From contig NW_019774125.1 of assembly GCF_001039355.2 (NCBI RefSeq), forward strand, positions 254,967 to 318,966: a DNA stretch of 64,000 bases, read 5' to 3'. The notes under the pieces are model-generated. The model saw nothing but the letters and a program-made list of their open reading frames with translations, did not search any database and was not told the origin of the DNA. This stretch comes from Lingula anatina. Taxonomy: Eukaryota > Brachiopoda > Lingulata > Lingulida > Lingulidae. The translations under genes were made by a program, and so were the position numbers. Shown piece by piece: positions 10,501-23,000 of this stretch. Every line of letters begins with the position of its first letter. Position 1 is the first letter of the stretch.

Positions 10501-12405
10501 TTTGAATGCCCCATCGGTCAAGTGTTCCCTGATCGTACTTCCGTAAAGATGGTCACCTGTACCACGAATCTAACATTTAACGCATCGATCCCAAATTGCT
10601 CACGTGTGGAGTGTCAGCTGCCGATGAACTTGACACATTTGACGCCACGAGAAAGTGGACCGCATCTCTTTGAAGACCACTTGCATTTAGATTGTGATAC
10701 CGGGTACGTCCTACCCGTTTCTAACCAAACATCTATCAGTTTAGTTTGCATGGAAAATGGACAGTTCAACCAAACTATGTTACGTGCATGTGAACCAAGG
10801 GCTTGCCCTTTACCTACTCATGACCAAAACCTCACAATGAATGGGTCAGCAAGTTTAAGGTATCCAGACTCTAAATCGTACCATTGTCCTAAGGGATATT
10901 TATTTCCTGGTAAGCAAGACGTGATAACTGTTGAGTGTCAAGCCGATGGAACTCCAAGTAAAAACAGCTTACCAAGTTGTTCACCTGTGTTCTGCAACGA
11001 TTTAAGATCTTTGCTAAGTAACCTCAGCGTATCACCAACAAGACCGTACCTATACGGAGGCAAAATCAATGTGACATGTCCAGATGGTTTTCATATGGGC
11101 ACTGATACACGTTACGTCACGCTGAGCTGTGGACGTGACGGCACATGGGGACATATACCTGAGTGCTTTGAAAACGCGGACAGTGTGACTGGACATCTCG
11201 GTGGTAAATCGCTTGTTTGATTTGCAAAACCATTCCTAGGATAAGAACATATCCTTTACAATAAATAAATAAAAATTCATGTAACAGCACAGTTTCGGTT
11301 TCAATAATTTAATACCTTAAGCTGCAAATAAACAAAAGAGACATGAAATGCACGATAAGCACACTTGTAAACATGTTTGTAATGCCGTAATGTCTCTTTA
11401 AAATTGCTAAAATATATGGGCATTCAAACTCTGTTCGTGTCTTAATCCATGCAGCCATTAAAGAGAGTCGATCCATAATAAAGGTACACCCCTGATAAAA
11501 GTAAATCTAGTACAAAGCATACAAACATGTTTTCAGTATGTATAACCATGTTTCTCAGATGTTTAGAAGTCATCATTATCTTCCACTTTTCAGGAAACAT
11601 TGCAGCAATGTCAGCAGGTGGTGGCACAGCAGCGGTTGTGGTAATCCTGGTAGTTGTAGGGTTTGGCCTAATATACTGGAGACGAAGGTACTATTAACAA
11701 AAAAAGCGCAGTAAACGTGAATGTGTCCTCCTTAAAGCAGCAGCCTGAAGGCTAAATAAAAGATTATTCTATCACTGACGTAAAAAACATGTAAAATATT
11801 TGAAATGCTGAAAAATGAAATGTCGAGGCCAACGTACGATTTAATTCAAAGAGATCTCACCCTCCACCTCTCAAAATTTTCGATAGGATTAATAGGTCTT
11901 TTTGGTAATTAATTTTGCCTCTCACTGTATACGTGTAACTATACAACATTTTACTTTCAGAAATAAGGAGAAAAACAGTTCTGCGCATGACCAACCAAGT
12001 AACCTATCAGCTTCCCGGGAACTAAGCCATGTTTACAATAACATCCAGGATGTGTCAGACAATCTCTCTTCCACTACCTGTTCAAATGCATCAGGGGATG
12101 TAAATCCCCACAAGGAGAAAGAAAAATCAGAAAATGTTATAGATGAACTGTACACCGTGCCAGAAAGGAGGAATAATACCAGAGCACGAGCCGATCCAAA
12201 TACAGGGGGCGACAGTGTGCAAACCCCCAGCGATAATTACACTGCGCTAGAGATGAAAAACAAAACAGCACAATCGACCGCAATAAAAGGTACAGGTGAA
12301 GCTGGCCCTAATTACTACGAATCACTGACGAATATCAGAGAGATGCCAGGGGACCTGTATGATCATCTTCGTGACGTTGGACCAACTTACGTCAACGATG
12401 TGTGA
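7570..12405 (+). CDS. Receptor gene A: PAN-EGF-5xCCP-TM protein with ITAM-like tail (7 exons)
   Basis: Exons: 7570-7666, 8526-8633, 9062-9301, 9897-9977, 10229-11200, 11594-11687, 11961-12405. They join in frame to 678 aa with GT-AG borders. Order: signal peptide in exon 1; four-Cys segment 33-68; PAN/Apple-like module 69-148 (EQCVNGC, CFAADWN, CWFH); short EGF-like 149-175; five four-Cys CCP/sushi modules 176-499, all in one exon; transmembrane helix about 507-528 (GTAAVVVILVVVGFGLIYW) then RRR; tail 531-678. Tail tyrosines: YNNI 556, YTVP 595, YTAL 624, YESL 650, YDHL 664, YVND 674. YESL and YDHL are 10 residues apart, as in an ITAM. Many NxT/S sites fit a glycosylated ectodomain. The EGF-like exon is shorter than in B and C and lacks the C-terminal GYTG half. 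The role is inferred: a surface recognition receptor signalling through SH2 proteins. Ligand unknown. Confidence 0.85.
9268..9700 (+). repeat. Tandem duplication copying the end of the PAN exon into the intron
   Basis: The last 34 bases of gene A exon 3 (from 9268) and about 185 bases of following intron recur from 9502 (GATCATTATAAAATC, AGCAGTTCAGGTAAG, then AACGAAGACTTAAAACTT). The second exon fragment keeps the donor site but has no matching acceptor, so it is an inert exon remnant. The two copies differ at scattered sites. Confidence 0.8.
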
Positions 12406-13715
12406 GTTATCTCTCAGATGACGTTATTTTTACAGAGAAAAAGCATCTGTGGCTACTGCCTTTATCATGAAGATTCACGGAGAAAATTCTATTTTAACTT
12501 GATCATGAGGGGAGAACTGTGTCGCTGGAAATCCGAATAATAATTCTCTAAATTATAAACAAATTAACATGGGGAATATCCGGAAAAGAAAGCGCAACGA
12601 CAGTCGAAATTGACTTATTTAACTGGAGGCAAGATTTTTATCTCGTGAAAAAAAATTAAGAAAAACATCCCCATTTTCGCTTGCCGTGGATGCTGGTGCT
12701 AGGAGGCGTCTACAATATACACGTTATATTTATATGCCCTTTGTTATACCTCAGCAATATAATTTTATGGTAGAGCTGTTAACTAGCTATGTTTTTTATT
12801 TGACTCCCCGGTTTACACTCGAAAAATGACGTAGGGAGTGAATAACGCACAGCTAGGACAAACGGCTACATTTACATATACATGTATATAGCTGAACAGC
12901 GAATTATTTAATTATTATGATTCGTAACATTACAGTAGTGGGGTGCACCGCATATAGTGCTGTAGATAACGTCATTTATTTACTGTGTAAACTAACTTAT
13001 CACGTGGAAAATAAGAAGTGTTGTTTAGCCAGTTTATTGCTCTCTAATAAATTTGGCAAATGTTCAAATAAAATTAGTTGGTTGACAAGAAAGCAGAACG
13101 ACAATACAGACACCTGCTTCATTATACCAGTGTTCACGCATTTTCGTATTTGGCACCAGTAAAGAAATAAGAATTAATCACAGAATTTGTTACAACTGTC
13201 ATGACCAAAAACGTTATAAAACGTTCTGTGTTTGTCGGGATGCTAGTGTAGCTGTCAACTTGTATCTACTTTGAGAAACAGTACAAATTACATTTTAATT
13301 TTCAGACTCTCGACCTACATGTAATAGAATATTAACTTTAATACAAACAGTAAAGCTGATAAGTGACCTCGATTTTTTATCTGGAGATAAGTAACAAAGC
13401 AACCTGCGCCTGGGGTGCACGCTGTGTTACGCTTAAGAAGGCGCGCTGTTATCTCCTTTTCTTGAAATGCCGATTTCAGCAGTGAATGATAAAAAATACA
13501 TATTAGACGACTGTGATTTGCAAAACGGGCATCTCTTTTAGCGGCGTTATTTTATGTGCAAAAGAAAAAAATGAAAGAAAACTTCAAACAAACAGAAGTA
13601 TGTGGCTCATTCAAGTGTGCATAACGCGTTATCGTATTTCGTTTTTACTTCCCGGTTCACAGCTAAGTAGAAACTGGTAACTTTGAATTGCCTATTTACG
13701 AAATAATCAAACAAG
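12406..13715. other. Spacer between receptor genes A and B; duplicated 3' flank and promoter
   Basis: No gene seen. About 12960-13715 is closely repeated at about 19335-20071 (for example ACTAACTTATCACGTGG and GTTATAAAACGTTCTGTGTTTG), so the B-to-C duplication carried the 3' flank of the upstream gene and about 500 bases of promoter. AATAAA words near 13045 and 13066 could serve gene A polyadenylation. Confidence 0.6.
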
Positions 13716-16700
13716 ATGGCGGTCTCTCTCACTAGCTCAAATTGTGCAGAAGTGAGAAATGTCGGTATTCTCATCATGCTGATTTGGGTCATCAAGATCA
13801 GTATAGTCAAAGGTGAGTTAAAATGAATGGTCTGGTGCATGTAAATTGTGTGGTATGAAAAGCGTTCACCGCAGAATGGGGATATATCGGTAGGCAAAGT
13901 AATAAAGCAAAGACGACTAAAAAGATTAACCCTCTTTGCAGATACCTGTGTATTTCAGTTATGTAGGTTACTGTGACCCTTTCACATCAATGGGTACAGT
14001 TTTCTGTATCACAACAGTTTCACTACAACTTACAGGTAACTACGCTACGGGATGGGGGAAGCTACCTTTCACAAGCCTCAGTGTACTGTTAATTAGTTTA
14101 AGTGGCTGTGCCGATCGAGCGCTGGGGCAGGTTGTCAATCTCCCAAACTGGTGTGATACAGAAAACTGTACCACTCAATATGAAAAGGGCTTGTGTGTAA
14201 TGACAGGTTGGTATATAAGTATATAATGTGTGTGTTGGAGGGCGGGCGGCAGTCGGAGTGTTCATCCTTCACAGAAGACTGCTGGTCACGATTTGCCTCT
14301 AAAGAAACTAGCAAGGACTATAAAACCTGCCGTCGCGACACAGGAGTAATTCATTGTACAGTTATTGTTGACAGTGTGGTATGACTGTCACAGCCACCTT
14401 GTACATATCGACATGTGGACGTGAATGTCATGTCGATAGATTAAATATCAAAGTCAACAACGAAGTCATGTGCAAGCAAGAATGCATTATTATGACAAAC
14501 AATGTACTCTCTTGAACTCTGTCAAGGAATTTCAGTGTAAGTTTTGTTTTATCCTCAGTTGAACAAAGTTCAGGTGTTCTCGATAGTGTTGTGCCTTGGC
14601 CTTTTTGTTTACTATAAATCTTTTTATCCTGTCTGTTCACACACCCTTCTAAGCCAAGGTCACAAGCAGGACATATAAATAAATTTCAGGGTCATGCTAT
14701 TTAATCAAAATACATTTGTCGTGTGCATATCGCAGAATAAAGAACTTAAATTATTTACTCTTGACTATGTAATTATACCAACGTTATGGCTTCTTTAGGT
14801 AATTTAGAAACGGCATTTAAATAAATGTATATGATGTTCAATGAAAAGAGCCATATGCATATTGTCTCAATGCCTCAGGCATCAAAATATGCCAGGGTTC
14901 TGTTAGTGGGCATCTGCAAAATGAAACTGAAGTACAACTTGGAAAGTGCTTTAAAGTACTGATAAAAACAATTTTAATGTGAAAAACGATTTAAAATCGT
15001 GTAAATTATACTTTAAAGTGCTGATTACATGTATGGGTGTATTAACTTTTTTCTTTAGGTATATGCATCGAACCCGACGTCGATGCTCTACCAAGGGAAA
15101 GCGACTGCCTTCGACCTTTGATGAAAATGAGACTGTGTGGAACAAGGACGCCAACCGTTTGCGGCAGTAAATGTTTTTCGACTTAAGAAGAATTTATTGA
15201 TTTGTCTTTTTTTTGTATATGGGTCTCTTTTTAACGAGATTTACACTTAGTCCCTTTAAGTAAACCTCGGAAGTGAACATTTGCAATGCCCGTAGTGGCG
15301 AAATTTATTCATTTTAAAATGCTGCTGTATGAATTTAGATCACATTGGACCATGATGATATCCTTCATTACAAGGCAAATGGGAAATATTTGCCATTGAT
15401 ATTATAATAATATTGGAGGCCTACTTTGTAGTTTTTCTTTTTGTTCACAGAATTATGCTTTTAACTTTGGTATTGCAAAGGTGTGACAAATGAAAAGTAT
15501 TTCGTTTTATTGGAATTGGTTTCTTTATATAATCTTGGTAATTTACATGTAATATGTTAAAAACTTATTTTCAGTGCCAAAAAACGTGACTCAAGTGTTC
15601 CATGAATACGGTGCACAGGGTGCATCAAAGATGACAGAACTCAGAACGGTAGAACAATGTGTTCATGGGTGTGTAACCAACTCTTCCTGTTATGCTGTAG
15701 ACTGGAATACTAGATACAAAGAGTGCTGGTTTCACGAAATTGGCACATTCTGCAATACACGCAATCACGACCCATCTGACGTTGATCATTATAAAATGCA
15801 AAAGTGTAGTTCAGGTAAGCTGGATATATAGGGTGTTTTTAGCACTGTCAGGTTGCTTAATTAAGTGTTACAGTCACAGTACATGAATTTGTCCAAAGTT
15901 ACAGAGACCATCATTCAGACAAAAACACAGAATTAATTTACTTTTGATAAATTATTTAAAAATCAATCTTATCCAAATGTCAATGCAAGCCATCCCGTGC
16001 ATTAATTAGATAAAAACGAAGCTTCCTTATTTGATACGTTATTTAAATATTTTAATAATGTTTAACCGGGTCAAAATGGCATATATGCGTAAAAACAAAT
16101 CCGTCAATGAGTTATTTTTGCAAAATGCAAGACCTTGCAGCAAATGATAGTCCACACGAAATATTCTTTCATTCACCTAATCCATTAGGCCTCTATGTTG
16201 ATTTCGTTATAGAAGGATGGGAGTGCAGTAAACAGTGTGGCAATGGCTGTTGTCAGTTGAGTCCAGTCGTTCCCCACCAATCATGCATTTGTCATATAGG
16301 TTATACAGGAAGTACTTGCACTAGCCGTAAGTCTCGTTTGATAAGTTTTTTGTCACCGGCAATGATTTGGTTGCCTTTTTTAATATTCATAAACATTTCA
16401 ACCCTGCGGAGCTTACCTATGAACTTGTATCTGTATTTCGTATTTAACTTAATTTCCATAGGCATGTTTAACAAAACATTGAATGTAGTTGATAACACGT
16501 GGAAACTATCATGATACAAATATTGTATGTAATGCACTGTATTTGCATTCTGTGGATTGCAGAATAGATACCGATAGTTAAGTAATGTGTAAAATGAAGC
16601 ATGCGAAGTATATTATCACACAGAGAATTATACTTCAAGATTCTTATTCTTGCAGTTACGACATGCCCTGATCCTGGGAGTGGGGTAAATACAACGGTAC

Positions 16701-19045
16701 ATTTACCATCCCAGGCTTACAACATTGGGGATGTAAAACAATACACATGTATCCAGGGACATTTTCTCGAGAACTTTTCCACATCAAGGGCAATACTTTG
16801 TCAAATCAACGGAACATGGAATGATACTACTGCCCAGTGTAAACCCGGTCATTGTACGCCGCCAGATGTCAGCAACAACGCAACGTCATCTAAAGTTCCG
16901 CCATACCACGTGCACCAACACGTGGACTTTGAATGTCCCATCGGTCACGTGTTCCCTGATGGCACTTCCGTAAAGATAGTCACCTGTACAACAAATCTAA
17001 CATATAACGCATCCATCCCAAATTGCTCACGTGTGCAGTGTCAACTGCCGCAAAACTTGACACATATGAAACAAAGAGAAAGTGGGCCGCATCATTTCGA
17101 AGACAAGGTGCATTTAGATTGTGATACCGGGTACGTGCTACCTGTCACTAACTTAACATCTGTCAGTTTAGTTTGCATGGAAAATGGCAACTTTAACCAA
17201 ACTATGTTACCTGCATGTGAACCAAGGTCTTGTCCTTTACCAACTCATAACGAAAGCATCACAGTGAACGGGTCAGCAAGTTTCAGGTATCCAGACTCTA
17301 AATCGTACCGCTGTCCTAAGGGACATTTATTTCCTGGTAAGCAAGACGTAATAACTGTTAAATGTCAAGCCGATGAAACACTGAGTAGGGGCAGTGTACC
17401 GAGTTGTTCACCTGTTGAGTGCACAGATATGGGACCTTCGACGAGCAACCTGAGCGTGTCACCAACAGGTCCATACCTATACGGAAGTGTAGTCAATGTG
17501 ACATGTCCAAGTGGCTATAATATGGGCACTGATACACGTTACGTCTTGCTGAGTTGTGGAAGTGATGGCACATGGGGACGTACATTACCTGTGTGTTTTA
17601 AAACCAGTGAACAAACCGCGGACAGAATGACCGGACAACCGGGTGGGTAACCGTTGCTTTATAACCTTGTGAAACAGCATGTGAATGTACTCTAGCTGCA
17701 AAATAAAATACTGCCCTAATTTTAATGCAGAAGTGAAGATTTCCGTTGTAATGTTTGACAAAAAGCTTAAAATAGAAGGAAGGATAATAAATACATGATA
17801 AGCGCTCCCAATGGGGTTAATGTCTCACGAATCAAAGATCACGCTAGCTGCATGTACAGGTAAATTCAATTTATCATTAAATCCGTTCGAAAAGGAAACA
17901 GAAAGATAACACAAACTCTTCTGTTTCCAAAATAAAATTATGTTGATCAGATATTTAGAATTCATCATTATCTTCCACTTTTCAGAAAACATTGCGGCAA
18001 TATCAGCAGGTGGTGGCACAGCGGCGGTTGTCATCCTGGTGGTGGTAGTATTTGGCTTTATATACTGGAGGCGAAGGTACAGTGTACTTTTAATAAAAAC
18101 AATCAAAGGGTACTAAATTGCGCATCTGCGATCAATAAAAGTAATGAAAAATGAAAAAGATGTAAATATTTCAATAATTACAAAGATATATCTGTTTCTG
18201 ATCTGATTAATGACTAAAGTGTTTAAGTATTGGGGTTAACGTACGATTTTTTTTTTCATTATGAACAGATTCTACATTGATAAAAACAATAAAAGGTAGA
18301 AGAAGAAAATTATTCAATAACAACAAAGCCATACCTGACTTTAATCTCTGAATAGTGACTTAAGCGTTTAAGTTTTGGGTTTCATACGACAACTTTTAAA
18401 GGGAAAACACTTTCACAAGACTACATGGTAATAATTATTTCACGCCAAAGTGCACGAATACATGACATGGGGCACGCGCGGTCTATTTATTCTTCTAGAG
18501 ACGTGGTTTTAACTCAAATAAAACTCTAATTGCGAAGCTTTACGCAAAAGAGGAAGAGACAATCTGCTCTTTTCTTATTTTATTTTATTTTTCATCATAA
18601 CATGCAATATTTTGATTTCAGAGGCAAAGAGAAAAATTATTCTTCACAAGACCATAAAAATCAGCCATCATCTTCCCATCGACCAAGCGACGCTTACGAC
18701 GACAGCCAAGATGTTTCTGAGACTGGCTTTTCCTCCGGCGTCGTTTCATCCCCGAATGCATCAGACGATGTTAAGTTGCATATGAAGGCAAAAGAGCAAG
18801 AAAGTACAATAGCTGACCTGTACGCCGTCCCCGTAAGAAAGAAAAAAGCCAGAGCATGTACAGCCTCAGATACAGCGGGCGACAGTGTGCAGAACCCCAG
18901 CGATCTGTACGCTGTGCCAGAGAGGAAGAAAAAGAAAAATGCACCACCCAGTGCAATCCAAGGTTCAGTGAAGCTGACTCTGATGATTACCAGTTGGCAA
19001 CACATTTCGGAGATGACGTGTCAGATGACGACATGCAGATGGTAG
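13716..19045 (+). CDS. Receptor gene B: PAN-EGF-5xCCP-TM protein with frameshifted tail (7 exons)
   Basis: Exons: 13716-13812, 15059-15166, 15575-15814, 16213-16326, 16656-17642, 17986-18076, 18622-19045; 686 aa. Same order as gene A: signal peptide, four-Cys segment, PAN (EQCVHGC, CYAVDWN, CWFH), complete EGF-like (CICHIGYTGSTC), five CCP modules, TM (GTAAVVILVVVVFGFIYW), RRR stop-transfer. The tail has an LYAVP motif and a second LYAVPERKKK 29 residues later. At about 18962-18966 B has one base fewer than C (GGTTCAGTG against GGTACCAGTG). The frame then shifts and stops after 26 unrelated residues. The original frame stays open to TAA at 19155 and would encode 64 residues with three more tyrosines (YQLA, YEDS, YGS), as in C. 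Either a true tail truncation or a sequencing error. Function inferred as for gene A. Confidence 0.82.
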
Positions 19046-20071
19046 AGAATGACCTATATGAAGATAGTGACGGCAGGCCAACTGACGTCACTGGAGAGGG
19101 AGAGCCCCCTTCAGAAGGCGTTGTTTTTAGAGAAAATAGCATATATGGCTCATAAAGGCAAAGGGACCATTCCCAGACCCTATTTTACTAACTGTGGATC
19201 GATCTATCTCCGAGGGGATTGTTGCTAAATCGCTATCAACTTAAGCGGCAAAGAAGTCTCCTATGCCTACTAAAGCTGCTAGGGGGTAATTAATGATCGT
19301 TTAGCAGCTTCAATAGATTGTTATTCATCATTTATACTTTGTGTGAACTAACTTATCACGTGGAAAATAAACAAAAAGTGTTGTTTAGGCGTCTATTGCT
19401 TTCTAGTAAATTTGGCGAATGTTCAAATAAAATTGGTTGAAAAGAAAGCAGAACGACAATACAGACACCTGCTCTATTATACCAGTGTTCAGGCATTTTC
19501 GTATTTGGCACCAGTAAAGAAATAAGAATTAATCACCGAATTTGTTACAACTGTCATAACCAAAAACGTTATAAAACGTTCTGTGTTTGCCGGGATGCTA
19601 GTGTAGTGGTCAACTTGTATCTACTATGAGAAAAGTTCAAATTACATTTTAACTTTCGGACTCTCGACCTACATGTAATAGAATATTAACTTTAATACAA
19701 ACAATTAAGCTGATTAGTCACCCCGATTTTTTATCTGAAGATAAGAAACAAAGCAACCTGCGCCTGGGGTGTACGCTGCGTCACGCTTAAGAAGGCGCGC
19801 TGTTATCTCCTTTTCTTGGAATGCGGATTTCAGCAGTGAATAATAAAAAAGGCATATTAGACGGCTGTGATTTGTTAAACAGACATCTCTTTTAGAGGCG
19901 TTATTATATGTGCGAAAGAGAAAAAAATGAGAGAAAACTTCAAACAAAAAGAAGTATGTGACTCACCCAAGTGTGCATAACGCGTTATCGTATTTCGTTT
20001 TTACTTCCCGGTTCACAGCTAAATAGAAACTGATAACTTTGGATTGCCTATTTACGAAATAATCAAACAAG
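19046..20071. other. Out-of-frame tail remainder, hairpin element remnant and gene C promoter
   Basis: To 19155 lies the formerly coding end of the gene B tail. About 19195-19320 matches one half of the palindromic element at 27470-27640 (CTATCAACTTAAGCGGC, GGGGGTAAT, CGTTTAGCAGCTTCAATAG). From about 19335 the sequence repeats the A-B spacer and promoter. Confidence 0.55.
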
Positions 20072-23000
20072 ATGGCAGTCTCTCTCACTAGCTCAAATTG
20101 TGCAGAACTGAGAAATGTCGGTATTCTCACCATGCTGATTTGGGTCATCAAGATCAGTATAGTCAAAGGTGAGTTAAAGTGAATGGTCTGGTGCATGTAA
20201 ATTGTAAGGTATGAAAAGCGTTCACCGCAGAATGGGGATATAATGATAGGCAAAATAAAGCAAAGACGACTAAACAAGACGGTCTCTCTCCGCAGATGTT
20301 CGAGTTACGGAGGTAGCTTACTGTGACCCTTTTCACATCAATGGGTACAGTTTTCTGTATCACACCAGTTTCACTACCCCTAACAGGTAACTACGCTACG
20401 GGAAGGGGGTAACTACGTTTCACAAGCCTCAGTGTACTGTTAATTAGTTTAAGTGGCTGTGCCGATCGAGCGCTGGGGCAGGTTTGTCAATCACCCAAAC
20501 GGGTGTGATACAGAAAACTGTACCACTCGATATGAAAAGGGCCTGTGTGTAATGACAGGTTGGTATATAAGTATATAATGTGTGTGTTGGAGGGAGGACG
20601 GCAGTCGGAGTGTTCATCCTTCACAGAAGACTGCTGGTCACGATTTGCCTCTTAAGAAACTAGCAAGTCGCGACACAGGAGTAATTCAGTATACAATTAT
20701 TGTTGACAGTGTGATATGACTGTCACAGCCTCCTTGTACATATCGTCATGTTGACATTTATGTCATGTCGATAGATTAAATATCAAAGTCGACAACGAAG
20801 TCATGTGCAAGCAAGAATATATATCGGTTGCATTATTACAACAAACAATATAAGGAATTTCGGTGTAAGTTTGGTTTTATCCCCAATTGAACAAAGTTAA
20901 GGTATCAGGCCCGTAGCCAGCAATTACAAAAGGGGGGTTCTTTTTCTGAAAAAGGTAACCTTTTCCCATGAAAACTTCATGTACCTAGATCAAATTTTAC
21001 CCAAAGTGGACCTTTTCCCAGCAAAAGGGGCAGTTCTTTCGAACCCCACGAACCTCCCCCCCCCCCCCCTGGCTACGGACCTGGGTATTCTCGATAGTGT
21101 TGTACCTTGGCCTTTTTGTTTACTATAGAGCTTTTTATTCTGTCTGTTCAGGCACCTTTATATAAGCCAAGGTCACAAGAAGGAAGTATAAATAAATTTC
21201 AGTGTCATGCTATTTAATCAAAATAAATTTGTCATTGAAGGTCTTCTGCATATCACTGAATAAATGCATTAAATTATCTACTCCTTACCATGTAGTTATA
21301 CCACCGTTATGACTTCTTCAGGTAAATTAGAAATGGCATTTAAATAAATGTATATGATGTTCAATGAAAACAGCCATATGCCAATTGTCTAAATGCCCAG
21401 GCATCACAATATTGGAGGGTATAGGGTTTTCTGTTTGTGGGCATCTGCAAAATGAAACTAAAGTACAACTTGAAAAGTGATTTTAAGTGCTGATAAAACA
21501 ATTTTAATGTTAAAAGTGAAAGTGCTGATTTCATGTATGTGTGTATATTATTTCCCTTAGGTATATGCATCGAACCCGACATCGATGCTCTACCAAATGA
21601 CGGCGAGTGCCCTCGGCCTTTGATGAAAATGAGACTGTGTGGAACGAGGACGCCAACCGTTTGCGCCAGTAAATATGTTTTTTCGACCTAAGAAGCATTT
21701 ATTGATTTGCCCTTTTATGTATACAGGTCTCTCTTTAACGGGATTTATACTTAGTCCCTTTTACTAAACCGCGGAAGTGAAAATTCGCGATGCCCATAGT
21801 GGTGAAATTTATTCATTTATAAATGCTGCTGTATGAATTTAGATCACACTGGACCATAATGATATCCGATATTACAAAGCAAATGGAAAATACTTCGTTT
21901 TAATGGAATTAATGGTTTCTTGATATAATCGTGGTATTTTACATTTAATGATAAAAACATTTTCAGTGTCCAAAAACGTGACTCAAGTGTTCCATAAATA
22001 CGGTACAAAGGGTGCATCAAAGATGACCGAACTCAAAACGGTAGAACAATGTGTTCATGGGTGTGCAGGCAACTCCTCCTGTTATGCTGTGGACTGGAAT
22101 ACTGCTAGTGATGAGTGCTGGTTTCACGAATATGTTACATTTTGCAAAAATCGCAATTGGGTAAAAGCCGTTGATCATTATAAAATGCAAAAATGTAGTT
22201 CAGGTAAGATGCATCATAGGGTGCGATCAATATTGGCCGGTTGCTTTAGTGTTTATTTTTTCATCAACCGCAGCATAAGTGTCCAAAATGTTATCGAGAG
22301 ACCGTAAACGAGACATATACAAGGAATTACTTTCCTACCGTTAAACAAATAAAAAAGATATTTTCCAAATGTTAAATCAGGGCAGTACATGCATTAACTA
22401 GACTTAAATAAAACGACCATAATTGATTCATTAATTCTAAGGTTATTGTTGTTTAACAGGATATAAGTTGCATATGCGAAAAAAAAAAACCTTTGAATGG
22501 ATGCCGACTTTTAAGTTTCGACACAATCTTTGCCGCAAATGTTTTTTTTAATTATATTGCAAAATTATACAAGATTTTGAAGCACAAGATATTCCACATG
22601 CAATGATTTATTTTGCACAGTATATTGACCTAACCAATTGCGTTGCTTTCGTAATTAAAGGATGGAGGTGCAGTAAAGAGTGTAGATATGGCTCCTGTCG
22701 GTATCCAAACCAGCGATGCATTTGTCATGTGGGTTATACAGGAGATACTTGCAGCAGCGGTAAGTCATGTTTGATAAGTATTTTTGTCACCAACAAATTA
22801 TTTAGTTGTCTTTTTTCAGATATTCATAGAGCTGTTAGCACTAAGAAGAGTAATATATGTATATGTATTTGTACAAGTTATCAACATTCATTTTTATGGA
22901 ACGCCATTCACGCAAAAAATGCAGACGTCAATTCAACAATCTATCGGCACTATTTAACAGCCAAAACCTACTTTAACTATCTAAACTTAATTCTACTAAA

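Noticed and set aside
13936-14226. 96-aa plus-strand ORF in intron 1 of gene B
   Set aside because: The matching stretch in gene C (about 20300-20580) has several small indels that break the frame, so it is duplicated intron DNA.
18694-19005. 103-aa minus-strand ORF with hydrophobic runs
   Set aside because: Antisense shadow of the lysine-rich cytoplasmic tail exon of gene B; the same occurs in gene C.
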